From CAMLIZ01 sp040758375 (GTDB taxonomy: Bacteria > Pseudomonadota > Gammaproteobacteria > Burkholderiales > Burkholderiaceae_C): a stretch of 64,000 bases of DNA. Positions 15,754 to 24,030 of the stretch are shown in pieces. Location of the stretch: contig JBFLWE010000001.1 of NCBI GenBank assembly GCA_040758375.1, positions 61,629 through 125,628 on the forward strand. The letters run 5' to 3'. Numbering within the stretch: the first letter of the stretch is position 1; every line of letters starts with the position of its first letter. The notes under the pieces were generated by a model that was not told where the DNA came from, made no database searches, and saw only the letters and a list, made by a program, of their open reading frames with translations. A program made the translations under genes and the position numbers.

Positions 15754-17550
15754 TCAGGCAACCTTGACCAGGCGCATCATCCCGGTGGCGGCGTGATAGA
15801 AGAGGTGACAGTGGAAGGCCCACGTGCCTTCGTCCTCGAAGGTGGCATCGAGCTCGACGGTCTGCGCCGGCGGCACGATGATGGTGTGCTTGCGCGGGGC
15901 GAACACGCCGTTGCCATTGACCAGTTCCATGAACACGCCGTGCAGGTGCATCGGGTGCTCCATCATGGTCTCATTGACGAACTTGATCCGAACGCGCTGT
16001 CCCAAGCCCATCTCGAGCGGCTCGGCCTGCGACAGCTTCTTGTCGTTGATGCCCCAGAAGTAACGTGCCATGTCCCCCGTCAGCCGCACCAGCACTTCCT
16101 TCTCGGGCGCACGGTCATCGGCATTCCGCGTGAGGGCACGCAGGTGTGCGTACTTCAGCCGCCTCAGGCCATCGACGTCGGCTTGCAGCTTCGGGCTTGC
16201 GGCGCCCATGCCGGGCATACCGGGCATGTCGGCCATCCCACCCATGCCCGGCATACCGGCATGCGGGTCGGCCGGCCTGTCCGCCATGCCGGGCATGCTG
16301 CCCTTTGAATCAGCGGGCTTGGCCGGCGCCGGCATCGCCATGCCGGCATGTCCGGCGGCGGCTGCGGGCTTGCCCATGTCCATGCCCGGCATGTCAGCCA
16401 TGCCGCTGCCCATGTCCATGCCGGCCATGCCCATGTCGGCCATCGTGCGCACGGGCTTGGGGCCCAGGTCGGGCACCGGCGCGCTCATGCCGAGTTCGGG
16501 GGCGAGCGTGCCGCGCGCATAGCCGATGCGCGCAATCGTCGGCACGAAGATGGTGTACGCCTTGGCTTCCTTGGGCTGCACGATCACGTCGTAGGTTTCA
16601 CCGTTGCCGATGCGGAACTCGTCCACCTCGACCGGATTGACGTTCTGACCGTCGGCCTGGACCACCGTCATCGGCAGGCCGGGGATGCGAACGTCGTACA
16701 GGTTCATCGGCGAGGCGTTGATGAACCGCAGCCGTACGCGCTCGCCCGGCTTGAACAGCCCGGTCCAGTTCTCGCCGGGTCGTTTACCCTGCAGGAGGAA
16801 CGACCATTCGTCGCCGCCGTCGCTGTAGTCGGTGGGATCCATGCGCATCTTGGCCCACTCCATGCGCTCGGCCCACAGTGCTTCGCGAGCCTTGGCATCG
16901 GGTGCGCTGCGCAACTGGGCGAAGAACTGTGGCGCTGTCACGCGCCGGTAGTTGTAGTAGCCATCCACTTTCTTGAGGTTGGCCAGCACCTGAGCGGGCG
17001 GGGTGTCGATCCAGTCGGAGATGACGACCACGTAGTCGCGGTCGTACTGGAAGGGGTCGGGCTTGGCCGGCTCGATGATCAGCGGCGCGAAGTAGCCCGC
17101 CGCCTCCTGAAGCGCGGCATGGCTGTGGTACCAGTAGGTGCCGGACTGCCTGAGCTTGAAGCGGTAGGTGAAGGTCTCGCCCGGGCGGATGCCGGGGTAG
17201 GTGACGCCGGGCACACCGTCCTGGTCGTTGGGCACGAGCAGGCCGTGCCAGTGGATGCCGGTGATCTCGCGCAGCTTGTTGGTGACGCGGATCACCACCT
17301 CGTCGCCCTCCCGGAAGCGCAGCACCGGGCCTGGCATCGTGCCGTTGATGGTGATGCCCTGCGCGGGCTTGCCGGTAACGTTAAGTGGGGTCTCGGCCAC
17401 GGTCAGGTCGTAGGCGCGCGACACCGGCGTGTCGCGCAGGTCGACCGCCCTCACCTGCGCCCAGGCGCGCGGCAGTGCTGCCAGCGCGCCCAAACCGGCC
17501 AGGGTCTGCAGAGTTCGGCGCTTGGACGGATCCATCGGGGACAGCCTCAT
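15754..17550 (-). CDS. copA: Multicopper oxidase CopA/PcoA (copy 1), Met-rich
   Basis: A 598-residue periplasmic multicopper oxidase that oxidises Cu(I) to the less toxic Cu(II). A twin-arginine signal (SKRRTLQTLAGLGALAALP) exports the folded enzyme. The copper sites HWHGLLV, YWYHSHAAL, HPMHLHGVF and the C-terminal FHCHLFYHAATGMM are complete. Between the second and third cupredoxin domains lies a long Met-rich insert built from MPGM/GMADM-type repeats with scattered His (around residues 370-445), typical of CopA and likely to bind Cu(I). An ATG at 17535 with GAGG upstream is an alternative start. It lies 9 bases after the cusF-like gene. Confidence 0.95.
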   Translation of the reverse strand: MRLSPMDPSKRRTLQTLAGLGALAALPRAWAQVRAVDLRDTPVSRAYDLTVAETPLNVTGKPAQGITINGTMPGPVLRFREGDEVVIRVTNKLREITGIHWHGLLVPNDQDGVPGVTYPGIRPGETFTYRFKLRQSGTYWYHSHAALQEAAGYFAPLIIEPAKPDPFQYDRDYVVVISDWIDTPPAQVLANLKKVDGYYNYRRVTAPQFFAQLRSAPDAKAREALWAERMEWAKMRMDPTDYSDGGDEWSFLLQGKRPGENWTGLFKPGERVRLRFINASPMNLYDVRIPGLPMTVVQADGQNVNPVEVDEFRIGNGETYDVIVQPKEAKAYTIFVPTIARIGYARGTLAPELGMSAPVPDLGPKPVRTMADMGMAGMDMGSGMADMPGMDMGKPAAAAGHAGMAMPAPAKPADSKGSMPGMADRPADPHAGMPGMGGMADMPGMPGMGAASPKLQADVDGLRRLKYAHLRALTRNADDRAPEKEVLVRLTGDMARYFWGINDKKLSQAEPLEMGLGQRVRIKFVNETMMEHPMHLHGVFMELVNGNGVFAPRKHTIIVPPAQTVELDATFEDEGTWAFHCHLFYHAATGMMRLVKVA

Positions 17551-17559
17551 TGCCCGGGG

Positions 17560-17925
17560 TTACTTCACGGCTTCGATCGCCGTGACGACGATCGCGCCAT
17601 CGGCCTTCTCGGCGGTGAACGTCACCTTGTCGCCGGCCTTGACCTTGTCCAGCAGCGCCGCATCCTTGACCTGGAAGACCATGGTCATGCCGGGCATGTC
17701 CAGGTTCTTGATGTCGCCGTGCTTCAGGGTGATCTTCTTGGCCTCCTTGTCGATCTTGCGCACTTCGCCTTCGGTCATCGAAGCGGGCATGCCGTCCATC
17801 TTCATGCCGGGCATGTTCATGCCGCCCATCTTGCTGTGATCCATCGCCTGGGCGTGCGCGCTGATCGCAAACGGCGCCGCGGCCGCAAAGGCCAGGGAGA
17901 GGAGGAGGGGCTTGAAGGTCTTCAT
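17560..17925 (-). CDS. cusF: CusF-like periplasmic copper chaperone
   Basis: A 121-residue exported protein. The signal peptide runs to about FAISAHAQA, followed by a short Met/His-rich segment (MDHSKMGGMNMPGMKMDGM) and a CusF beta-barrel with MTEGEVRKIDKEAKKITLKH and the LDMPGMTMVFQVKD metal site. The family binds Cu(I) or Ag(I) and hands it to CusB. The fold site here has the usual MxM pattern but a Phe follows where E. coli CusF has its Trp-containing face elsewhere, so affinity may differ. The ATG at 17925 has AAGGAG upstream. Gene order copK-cupredoxin-cusF-copA suggests one operon. Confidence 0.88.
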   Translation of the reverse strand: MKTFKPLLLSLAFAAAAPFAISAHAQAMDHSKMGGMNMPGMKMDGMPASMTEGEVRKIDKEAKKITLKHGDIKNLDMPGMTMVFQVKDAALLDKVKAGDKVTFTAEKADGAIVVTAIEAVK

Positions 17926-18021
17926 ATCGAATGCTCCTTGAGGGGGTGAATCGGATTCTGCCAAGAGGCACGTGGCGACAACAAGTGCCGAGCGCCTCGG
18001 ACATGTCGTGACAAACGTCAC

Positions 18022-18534
18022 TCAGTGCTTGTGGCCGCCGTGGCCGCCGTGGCCGTCATTCTTGGAAGCGTCGGCCTCCTGCGCAACATTGACGAGGCCT
18101 TTCATGCCGGCGTCGTAGTGGCCCGGCTGCAGGCAGGCGAAGTCCACCTTGCCGACCTTGGTAAAGCGCCACACGATCTCGCCGGTCTTGCCGGGCGCCA
18201 CGCTGACCATGTTGTCGTCAGCGTGCTCCATGCCCGGCATCTTCAGCATCATCGCGTAGTGCTCCTTCAGCTCCTCGGGCGTGCCGAGCACCAGTTCGTG
18301 CTTCACGGCGCCGGAGTTCTTCACAACGATGCGCACCGTCTCCCCCTGCTTGACCGAGATCTCGCTGGGTGTGAAGCGCATGTTGTCGGTCATGTCGACG
18401 TTGACGGTGCGGGTGGCCTGCGCGGCCTTGCCGGGTTCGCCAACAGGACTGCTGCCGTGGCCGGGGCCGGCGATCACTGCGGATGCGGCGAGCACGAGCG
18501 CCGACACGAAGCCGGCCTTGCCAAGTTTGTTCAT
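18022..18534 (-). CDS. Exported cupredoxin-domain protein with His-rich tail
   Basis: A 170-residue protein with a signal peptide (AGFVSALVLAASAVIAGPGH) and a plastocyanin/azurin-like cupredoxin domain. Type 1 copper ligands are visible: His in GAVKHELVLG, then Cys, His and Met in DFACLQPGHYDAGMKG. The C-terminus ends in a His/Gly-rich tail (DGHGGHGGHKH) that could bind additional copper. Proteins of this type occur in copper operons as electron carriers or copper buffers. It lies 47 bases downstream of the copK-like gene and 97 bases upstream of the cusF-like gene. The cupredoxin call is secure; the role is inferred. Confidence 0.9.
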   Translation of the reverse strand: MNKLGKAGFVSALVLAASAVIAGPGHGSSPVGEPGKAAQATRTVNVDMTDNMRFTPSEISVKQGETVRIVVKNSGAVKHELVLGTPEELKEHYAMMLKMPGMEHADDNMVSVAPGKTGEIVWRFTKVGKVDFACLQPGHYDAGMKGLVNVAQEADASKNDGHGGHGGHKH

Positions 18535-18580
18535 GGGTGCTTCTCGATGGAGCTTTGTGGGTGGCCCGTTTCGCCGGGAT

Positions 18581-18874
18581 TCAGTTCCGATGCCCGTCGT
18601 TGAGGAGCCCGTCCAGCCGCGCGACCTCGTTACCGACTGCCGGTACCTTGCGTCCGTCGGCCAGTTCGAGAACCTCGCCTTGCTTGAGGTAGGCCGCGCG
18701 GCCGTAGCGATCCTCCTTCGCCATCTTCCCGTCCTTGAAGACGTACAGCGTGGAACCGTCTTTCAGCGCCAGCGCCTGCTGCGTGGCCTGCGGCAGAGCA
18801 TCGCGCGCAAGAGCCGGCGCGGTTGCCGTGGCGGCCGCCAGCGCGATGGTCAGGGTGAACAGAGTCGCCTTCAT
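18581..18874 (-). CDS. CopK-like small periplasmic protein, Met ligands largely lost
   Basis: A 97-residue exported protein. After the signal peptide (LTIALAAATATAPALA) the mature part reads LKDGSTLYVFKDGKMAKEDR, then GEVLELADGRKVPAVGNEVARLD, which follows the CopK fold of Cupriavidus metallidurans. CopK binds Cu(I) through several Met residues; here only the Met in GKM remains in those stretches, the other positions being Ala, Leu or Val. It may bind Cu(II), another metal, or act differently. The ATG at 18874 was chosen for its signal peptide. It is the first gene of the cop operon and its leader carries palindromes at 18898-18935. Confidence 0.78.
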   Translation of the reverse strand: MKATLFTLTIALAAATATAPALARDALPQATQQALALKDGSTLYVFKDGKMAKEDRYGRAAYLKQGEVLELADGRKVPAVGNEVARLDGLLNDGHRN

Positions 18875-18897
18875 GATCGAACCTTTCGTGATGCAGC

Positions 18898-18914
18898 GAG
18901 GGAGTCGCTCCCTC
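18898..18914. repeat. Perfect inverted repeat GAGGGAG-TCG-CTCCCTC in copK leader
   Basis: Seven-base perfect arms with a 3-base loop, ending 24 bases upstream of the copK-like ATG. It would form a tight RNA hairpin in the 5' leader, and the GAGGGAG arm resembles a ribosome-binding sequence. It is either an operator or a leader hairpin that affects translation. Confidence 0.5.
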
Positions 18915-18919
18915 AATGT

Positions 18920-18935
18920 CATGCCACTTGGCATG
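18920..18935. promoter_or_regulatory. Palindrome CATGCCA-CT-TGGCATG, candidate operator
   Basis: A perfect 16-base palindrome (7-base arms, 2-base centre) between the leader hairpin and the candidate cop box. Its symmetry and position, about 46-61 bases upstream of the copK-like ATG, fit a binding site for a dimeric regulator. No matching regulator can be assigned. Confidence 0.45.
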
Positions 18936-18981
18936 CCCTGCACTCTAGGGAACCGCATCCGACGCATGGCCGACAACCACA

Positions 18982-18995
18982 TTACAGGTTCGTAA
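18982..18995. promoter_or_regulatory. Candidate CopR/CusR-type box TTACA-GGTT-CGTAA
   Basis: The sequence is one mismatch from the symmetric TTACA-N4-TGTAA core of cop boxes bound by CopR-type response regulators. It lies in the 302-base divergent intergenic region (18875-19176) between the copK-like gene and the sulfite-oxidase-fold gene. No copRS genes are in the window, so the regulator would have to be encoded elsewhere. Confidence 0.4.
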
Positions 18996-19176
18996 GCTTG
19001 TCTCTCGCAGACTCCGGCTACGGATCGGCGGCGCAGTTCTGCCAGCGGAGGCCTCGCGCCGCAGCTGTGGCCCAGTTCGCCAGCGGCGGCGCCACCGAAC
19101 TGCCAGTTTCTTCAAGCCTGCAGGCGCACGGCGATGCAAGCTGGGAACGCCAACAGTATTCAGCCCCGAGCAACCA

Positions 19177-20736
19177 ATGCCGTTCTCTCCTTCCGATGCG
19201 TGGCTTCAGGGCCTGGGCGCCGCCTTCGTTCAGCTGGCCGCCGGCGAGTTTGCTGCAGCCGTCCGCGGAACGCATACCTCGCCGGTTCGAGCGCTCGGCA
19301 AGTGGCTGATCGACGCGCTGCCAACACCGCTGATCGACGTCGCAATTGCATTGCTTCGGCGCGGCGACAAGCCCGCGATCGCCATCGCACTGACCTTGTT
19401 CAGTCTCGGAGTTCCGGCGATGGCCGCGACCACGGGCACGGCCACGCTCATGGGGGCGTTGCTGTTGTCTGGGTTGCTCGGGCTGTATGCGCTGTGGCGC
19501 CGCACCGAGCTTTCGCGCACCACGGCCGCCACCCTGGGTTTGGTCGCGACAGCGGCAGGGATGCTGGGTGTCTTCTTCGGCGCGGAAGCTTCGTTCGCCA
19601 TCGGCTTCGCCGCAGCGGGACTGGCGTTGGTGATTCGTCGTGTCCGACAACGCCGGCGCGCAGAGCCCGTACGTCTGCCACGGCCGCAAGCCCCCCTGGG
19701 TTCGCCCCCTGGCTCTGCCTCCCTGGAGATTCCAGGACTGTCCGAGTTGCTCACCCCTGTCGACCGATTCTTCGTCACCGACGTGACGTTTCCTGCTCCG
19801 AGCGTCGTGTTGCGACAGTGGCGCCTCGTGGTGCGAGGCATGGTCGAGCACCCGCTCAGTCTCACCCTCGACGAGCTGCTGTCGCTTCCATCGCGAGAGA
19901 TCGACGCGGTTCTGATGTGTGTGCACAACCCCGTTGGCGGCCCTTTCGTAGGGAATGCGCGCTGGCAAGGCGTACTGCTGCGCGACCTGCTCGTGCGCGC
20001 CGGAGCGGCCACGGAAGCGGACCATGTCCGGCTTCACTCGGTGGACGGGTTCTCTGCCGGCATCAGCTTGTCGTTGCTCGAGGACGGCTTCGAGCCCATG
20101 CTGGTCTACGCCATGAACAGCACACCACTCACACGCGCGCACGGTGCTCCAGTTCGAGTCCTTGTGCCTGGCATCCACGGCTATGACGCGAACATCAAGT
20201 GGCTGGCGTCCGTGGAGGTCATGCGGTTCAGCGAAGCCATCGACTACGCGGAGCGCAAGGGCTGGCCAAGACGGCCATCCCGCATGGCGCCGAACTCGAG
20301 GATCGACGTTCCAAACCACTCAGCGCTGCTGGCACCCGGCCGCCAGATCGTCGCCGGTGTGGCGTGGAGTCCTCCGCACGGCGTCGCGAAGGTCGAACTG
20401 CGCATCGACGGCGGCCCGTGGCAAGTCTGCGCGCTGGCCACGGCCCTCGGCCCGAGTGCTTGGGTTCAGTGGCAAGCGCCCTGGGATGCAACGCCCGGCC
20501 GCCACACCTTGGAGACCCGCACCTGGGGACGAGAAGGCGTTCAGGCCGAACTCGCTGCCGCACCCTACCCCGACGGGGCCCGCGGCTACCACCGCATTGC
20601 GGTTGACGTGCAATCGACGCGCACCCCGCAGAGGCGCCAGGTCTGTTGGTGGCTCGCATCGGATGCACGCGCGCGAGGGCTCCTGGCCTGGCGAGGAATC
20701 ACTGCGTGGCGCAGGCACCGGCCCCACAGGGGGTAG
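19177..20736 (+). CDS. Molybdopterin-dependent oxidoreductase, sulfite-oxidase fold, membrane-anchored
   Basis: A 519-residue protein. The first ~170 residues hold several hydrophobic helices (IAIALTLFSLGVPAMA; LMGALLLSGLLGLYAL; AATLGLVATAAGMLGVFF). The following ~220 residues are an oxidoreductase molybdopterin-binding domain with TPVDRFFVTD and the Mo-ligand Cys in VLMCVHNPVGG; the last ~120 residues are a Mo-co dimerisation (Ig-like) domain with VAGVAWSPPHGVAKVELRID. It would be anchored in the inner membrane with the active domain probably outside. Substrate unknown; sulfite or methionine-sulfoxide-type reactions are possible. The helical part resembles proteins annotated as sulfite oxidase-like in other proteobacteria. 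Confidence 0.85.
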   Translation: MPFSPSDAWLQGLGAAFVQLAAGEFAAAVRGTHTSPVRALGKWLIDALPTPLIDVAIALLRRGDKPAIAIALTLFSLGVPAMAATTGTATLMGALLLSGLLGLYALWRRTELSRTTAATLGLVATAAGMLGVFFGAEASFAIGFAAAGLALVIRRVRQRRRAEPVRLPRPQAPLGSPPGSASLEIPGLSELLTPVDRFFVTDVTFPAPSVVLRQWRLVVRGMVEHPLSLTLDELLSLPSREIDAVLMCVHNPVGGPFVGNARWQGVLLRDLLVRAGAATEADHVRLHSVDGFSAGISLSLLEDGFEPMLVYAMNSTPLTRAHGAPVRVLVPGIHGYDANIKWLASVEVMRFSEAIDYAERKGWPRRPSRMAPNSRIDVPNHSALLAPGRQIVAGVAWSPPHGVAKVELRIDGGPWQVCALATALGPSAWVQWQAPWDATPGRHTLETRTWGREGVQAELAAAPYPDGARGYHRIAVDVQSTRTPQRRQVCWWLASDARARGLLAWRGITAWRRHRPHRG

Positions 20737-20791
20737 ACGGTTTGGCGCCTCGTGTCTGGTGAAGCCCGCAACGACAAAGGGAGGGGCGCGT

Positions 20792-21703
20792 ATGTCCGTT
20801 TCGGCTGTGCTCGGCGAACGCCGCATCGTTCAAGTTCCAGAGGGTCCGATCGAGTATCGGGTCACGGGCACGGGTCCGACCATCGTGTTCCTGCACGGCA
20901 TCATCGCCAACGGCGACGTGTGGCGTGGTGTGGTCGAGGATCTGGCAAGGGATCACTGCTGCATCACACCCGACTGGCCGCTGGGAGCGCATGCCCTCAA
21001 GATGCGGGACGGCACCGACTTTTCGCTTCCGGGAATTGCCCAGATGGTCGACCGCTTCCTTGCGGCTGCGAATCTCGACAGCGTCGTGCTCGTCGCCAAT
21101 GACACGGGGGGTGCAGTGGCACAACATGTGGTTGCCGACCATGCCCAGCGGATTGCTGCGCTCGTATTGACCCCATGCGACGCCTTCGACAACTTCGTCC
21201 CGCTGCCGATTCGGCACCTGCGCCTGTTGGGGAGAACGTCATGGGGACTGTGGGTCTTGGCGCAAACCTTGCGCTGGCGTTGGGTACAACGACTGCCCAT
21301 CGCCTTTGGTCTGCTGACTGAGAGGGCGATCCCGGACGACATCATGAGGTCCTACACCGCCCCGCTGCGCGACCGCCCAGGCACACGAAGCGATTTCGCG
21401 GCCTTGGTCCGCGCCATCGATCCGATGTACACGGTCGAGGTTGCCACGCGCCTTCCGGGGTTCCCCAAGCCGGTGCTGCTTGCGTGGGCGCGAGAGCGTC
21501 GCCGATTCTTCCCGCTCGAGCACGCCCACCGCCTGGCTGGCTTGTTCCCGGATGCGACCGTCGAAGTGATCGACGATTCAGGCCCGTTCGTGACCGAAGA
21601 CCAGCCGGCCGCCGTCGCACGAGCGATCCGGCACTTCGTGACGACTCGCGTCGAGCCCCACGACATGCCCCGTCAACCCTTGTCGAAACAGACCGAGATC
21701 TGA
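20792..21703 (+). CDS. Alpha/beta-fold hydrolase with Asp nucleophile
   Basis: A 303-residue hydrolase with the oxyanion region VFLHGIIANGDVW and the nucleophile elbow VLVANDTGGAVAQ, where Asp takes the place of the usual Ser, as in haloalkane dehalogenases and epoxide hydrolases. A late acidic residue and a catalytic His are expected near LAWARERRRFFP and around the C-terminus, but the usual GHxP-type His is replaced by DSGPFVTED, so the triad may be incomplete. The ATG at 20792 follows GGGAGG. It is 55 bases after the molybdoprotein gene and its 3' end overlaps the convergent AraC gene by 31 bases. Substrate unknown. Confidence 0.85.
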   Translation: MSVSAVLGERRIVQVPEGPIEYRVTGTGPTIVFLHGIIANGDVWRGVVEDLARDHCCITPDWPLGAHALKMRDGTDFSLPGIAQMVDRFLAAANLDSVVLVANDTGGAVAQHVVADHAQRIAALVLTPCDAFDNFVPLPIRHLRLLGRTSWGLWVLAQTLRWRWVQRLPIAFGLLTERAIPDDIMRSYTAPLRDRPGTRSDFAALVRAIDPMYTVEVATRLPGFPKPVLLAWARERRRFFPLEHAHRLAGLFPDATVEVIDDSGPFVTEDQPAAVARAIRHFVTTRVEPHDMPRQPLSKQTEI

Positions 21704-22491
21704 TCCCGCCGCCCGATCAGCGAAGACGGTGCGATCCCGAAGTTGTCGCGGAATGAACGCGACAGATGTGCCGAGTCGCTGAAGCCGACCGCGTGAGCAG
21801 CTTCGGTCCACGAAGCCCCCTGAAGGACGGATTCGACAGCCCGACGCAGTCTCGTCCACACCACATAGCGCCGCAACGGTACACCCGTCTCCTCGACGAA
21901 CCGGTGGCTCAGCCAACTCGGCGAGACGTTCAGCTGGTTCGCCAGCGACTGCAGTCGCACGGGTCGATCTATGGCCGACTGCAGGACCTGCAGCGCACGA
22001 ACAATCCGAGCATCGCGGCCGCGCCCGCTCGCATTGACGCTGCCCAAGCCGAGCCATGCTCTGCAGATGGCGTCCGCTTCGTCGATGGTCCCGCCTTCGG
22101 CTGCGAGCGTCGCCAATCCCGCGGCCGCCGGGTGCGGCGGTTGGAAAGGAACAATGCACTCATCTGTGTGTAGCCGACCCTCGACGCAGGCGTACTCGGC
22201 CCCCTCTGACTCCATGAAGAGCATCGCCACCTGAGCGTCCTTGGCATCGAAGGCATGCGGCTGGTCGGGCAGGACGCGAAATCCATTCCACGCTTCCCAT
22301 TTTCCGTGGGGCTCGATACGCGAACGCAAGCTGCCGCCGAGTCCCCAGCAGATCTGGGCCGCATGATGGCGATGCGATCGAGTACTGGGGCCAGGCCCGA
22401 TGTAGAGCAGGCGGTGGGGCCACAGGTAAAGCCGCACTCGAACGCACTCATCGGCGGCCTCAGCGGGAAGGCGGGTCAACGAGCCCATCAT
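21673..22491 (-). CDS. AraC-family transcriptional regulator
   Basis: A regulator of about 272 residues with an N-terminal cupin-like effector region containing RSHRHHAAQICWGL and a C-terminal AraC double helix-turn-helix (LQSLANQLNVSPSWLSHRFV, then WTEAAHAVGFSDSAHLSRSF). The SHRHHAAQ motif is frequent in AraC proteins with a small cupin and might bind a metal or aromatic ligand. The ATG at 22491 is used; a TTG at 22518 would add nine residues. It is convergent with the hydrolase gene, which is a plausible target, and starts downstream of the nuclease gene on the same strand. Confidence 0.88.
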   Translation of the reverse strand: MMGSLTRLPAEAADECVRVRLYLWPHRLLYIGPGPSTRSHRHHAAQICWGLGGSLRSRIEPHGKWEAWNGFRVLPDQPHAFDAKDAQVAMLFMESEGAEYACVEGRLHTDECIVPFQPPHPAAAGLATLAAEGGTIDEADAICRAWLGLGSVNASGRGRDARIVRALQVLQSAIDRPVRLQSLANQLNVSPSWLSHRFVEETGVPLRRYVVWTRLRRAVESVLQGASWTEAAHAVGFSDSAHLSRSFRDNFGIAPSSLIGRRDQISVCFDKG

Positions 22492-22524
22492 GTTGTTGCG
22501 AGACGCCGGCCGCGACAATCAAGT

Positions 22525-23835
22525 TCATAGAGCCTGCGAAACCTCGAGGATGGGCTTCAATCCCGTTCCGAATCTGCCGATGGCGGCGCGGTGCAAGCGC
22601 AGTTCGCCATAGGGCAGGTAGCGAATACCGAGTTCCGACACGCGCGAGAACGCCGGCCGTCGCAGTTGCTGTGCCACCTGGTCGCGCCGATCGTCGGGCG
22701 CGACCAGGAACATCGCGGTACCCGCCCCCAGTGCGCAACCCAGCGCCAGATCCAGCATGCGCACGATGCCGGAGTAGATCGAAGTCGAATGCTCGACCTC
22801 GAAGGCAGCGACGACTCGCGCGCCGCTGGTGTCCAGCCAGACCACGTCGATCAGGCGCACAGACTCCGCGGCGCCGTCGAGTCCTGCGGGCAGACCCTCG
22901 AGACAACCATCGCCGAGCCGGCCGTCCAGGTACTCGCGCGAGCGATCGTTCGCCGCGATCCACACCTGAAAGCCCAAACTCAGGCCGAGATCGCGCAGCC
23001 AGCCCTGAACCTCCGTATGCGTGGTGTCGCTCTCCCGCTCGAGCGTCCACTGCCGGTGTTGCGCGACCGTCTCTTCACGCACCCTCGCGAGGTCGCCTTG
23101 CCAAGCCTGCGCCGCCAAAGGATCGTTCTCGCGCGGCGGCGCCTCGTAGCGCCCGGAGCCGATGTCGAACAGCAGCCCGGCGACCGCGCCGAGGTCATTG
23201 GACAGGCGCGAGCGATGCTCGGCGTTCAGGCGCATGACCCCTTCTCGCATCGACAGATAGTGGTCCCAACGCCCCAGTTTGACGTTGCCTCCGGTCAGCG
23301 CGTTGTAGCCCCGCACGATCGCCGTGTTGAACGGAACGACAAGGGTCGGGTGGATGAAGTAAAGGAGGTTCGCCACGGCCGGCCCCAACCCCTTGATCTG
23401 CCGAGCGTCGAGCTGACGGATTGCGTCGATCACCGCTTCGGCCGTGTCGCAGCAGTCGCACGCGTGCAGCAGCCGCCCGAAGGCGCGCTGGTTGTCCTCG
23501 TTCTCGTAGATGTCCGGGATGCGCAGCTTGGGCTTCCACAGAAACGCATGGTCCGCACCCTTGAAGACCTGCCGCTGCTCGGCGATCGACGACACGACGG
23601 TCTCCAGCGTCGAGCCCCGATACACGTTGCCGAAGCTTCCCCCCTCGATCTCGCGCACGATCTGCCCGATGCCGCGCCGGATCGAGCGGAAGTTCTTCAG
23701 GCGCTCTTCCCACAGGAACCAGGTGCGGTACGTTGCATGGGGATCGGCCCGCCAACGGTCGATCAGGGCATCCCGCTGGGCGGCAGAGGACATCGGCAAG
23801 ACGGCTTGTTCCATGGCCGGCAAGCTTAGCGCCAT
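22525..23835 (-). CDS. Putative restriction-endonuclease-like nuclease with HhH region
   Basis: A 436-residue protein. Around residues 150-185 there is a helix-hairpin-helix-like region (ARQIKGLGPAVANLLYFIHP) followed by VVPFNTAIVRGYNALTG. The C-terminal part contains LIDVVWLDTSGARVVAAFEV followed by EHSTSIYSGIVRMLDL, which has the D-x(n)-E-x-E/K-like arrangement and the EVEHSTSIYSGI motif seen in type II restriction-like or Mrr-like PD-(D/E)XK nucleases. It would act on DNA in the cytoplasm. No methyltransferase gene is adjacent, so it is not an ordinary restriction-modification pair. It is the first gene on the minus strand before the AraC gene. Function is inferred from motif shape only. 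Confidence 0.65.
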   Translation of the reverse strand: MALSLPAMEQAVLPMSSAAQRDALIDRWRADPHATYRTWFLWEERLKNFRSIRRGIGQIVREIEGGSFGNVYRGSTLETVVSSIAEQRQVFKGADHAFLWKPKLRIPDIYENEDNQRAFGRLLHACDCCDTAEAVIDAIRQLDARQIKGLGPAVANLLYFIHPTLVVPFNTAIVRGYNALTGGNVKLGRWDHYLSMREGVMRLNAEHRSRLSNDLGAVAGLLFDIGSGRYEAPPRENDPLAAQAWQGDLARVREETVAQHRQWTLERESDTTHTEVQGWLRDLGLSLGFQVWIAANDRSREYLDGRLGDGCLEGLPAGLDGAAESVRLIDVVWLDTSGARVVAAFEVEHSTSIYSGIVRMLDLALGCALGAGTAMFLVAPDDRRDQVAQQLRRPAFSRVSELGIRYLPYGELRLHRAAIGRFGTGLKPILEVSQAL

Positions 23836-24030
23836 CGCGGCCGCGTGCGGCGCGAACGGGGCATGTCGAATGCCTGCAGCGTCTGCCGGCCGATCCTGAC
23901 GACTTCGTCATCAATCGGTCAGGTTCCGGTCAATCGAAGCCGCGTACCGTGATGTCCTTCCCTGCAGCAAGCCAGGGGAGACTTCGCTGCCAATCCCGGA
24001 TAGCGCGTACCTTGAAGAAGGAGCATTGAC

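Noticed and set aside
16200..16440. Short tandem repeats that could be taken for a CRISPR-like or satellite array
   Set aside because: The repeats are codons for MPGM/GMADM motifs within copA, irregular in length and in frame; they are protein repeats.
16348..17949. Plus-strand open frame opposite copA and cusF
   Set aside because: It covers two well-supported genes on the other strand; His and Asp richness arises from antisense Met-rich codons.
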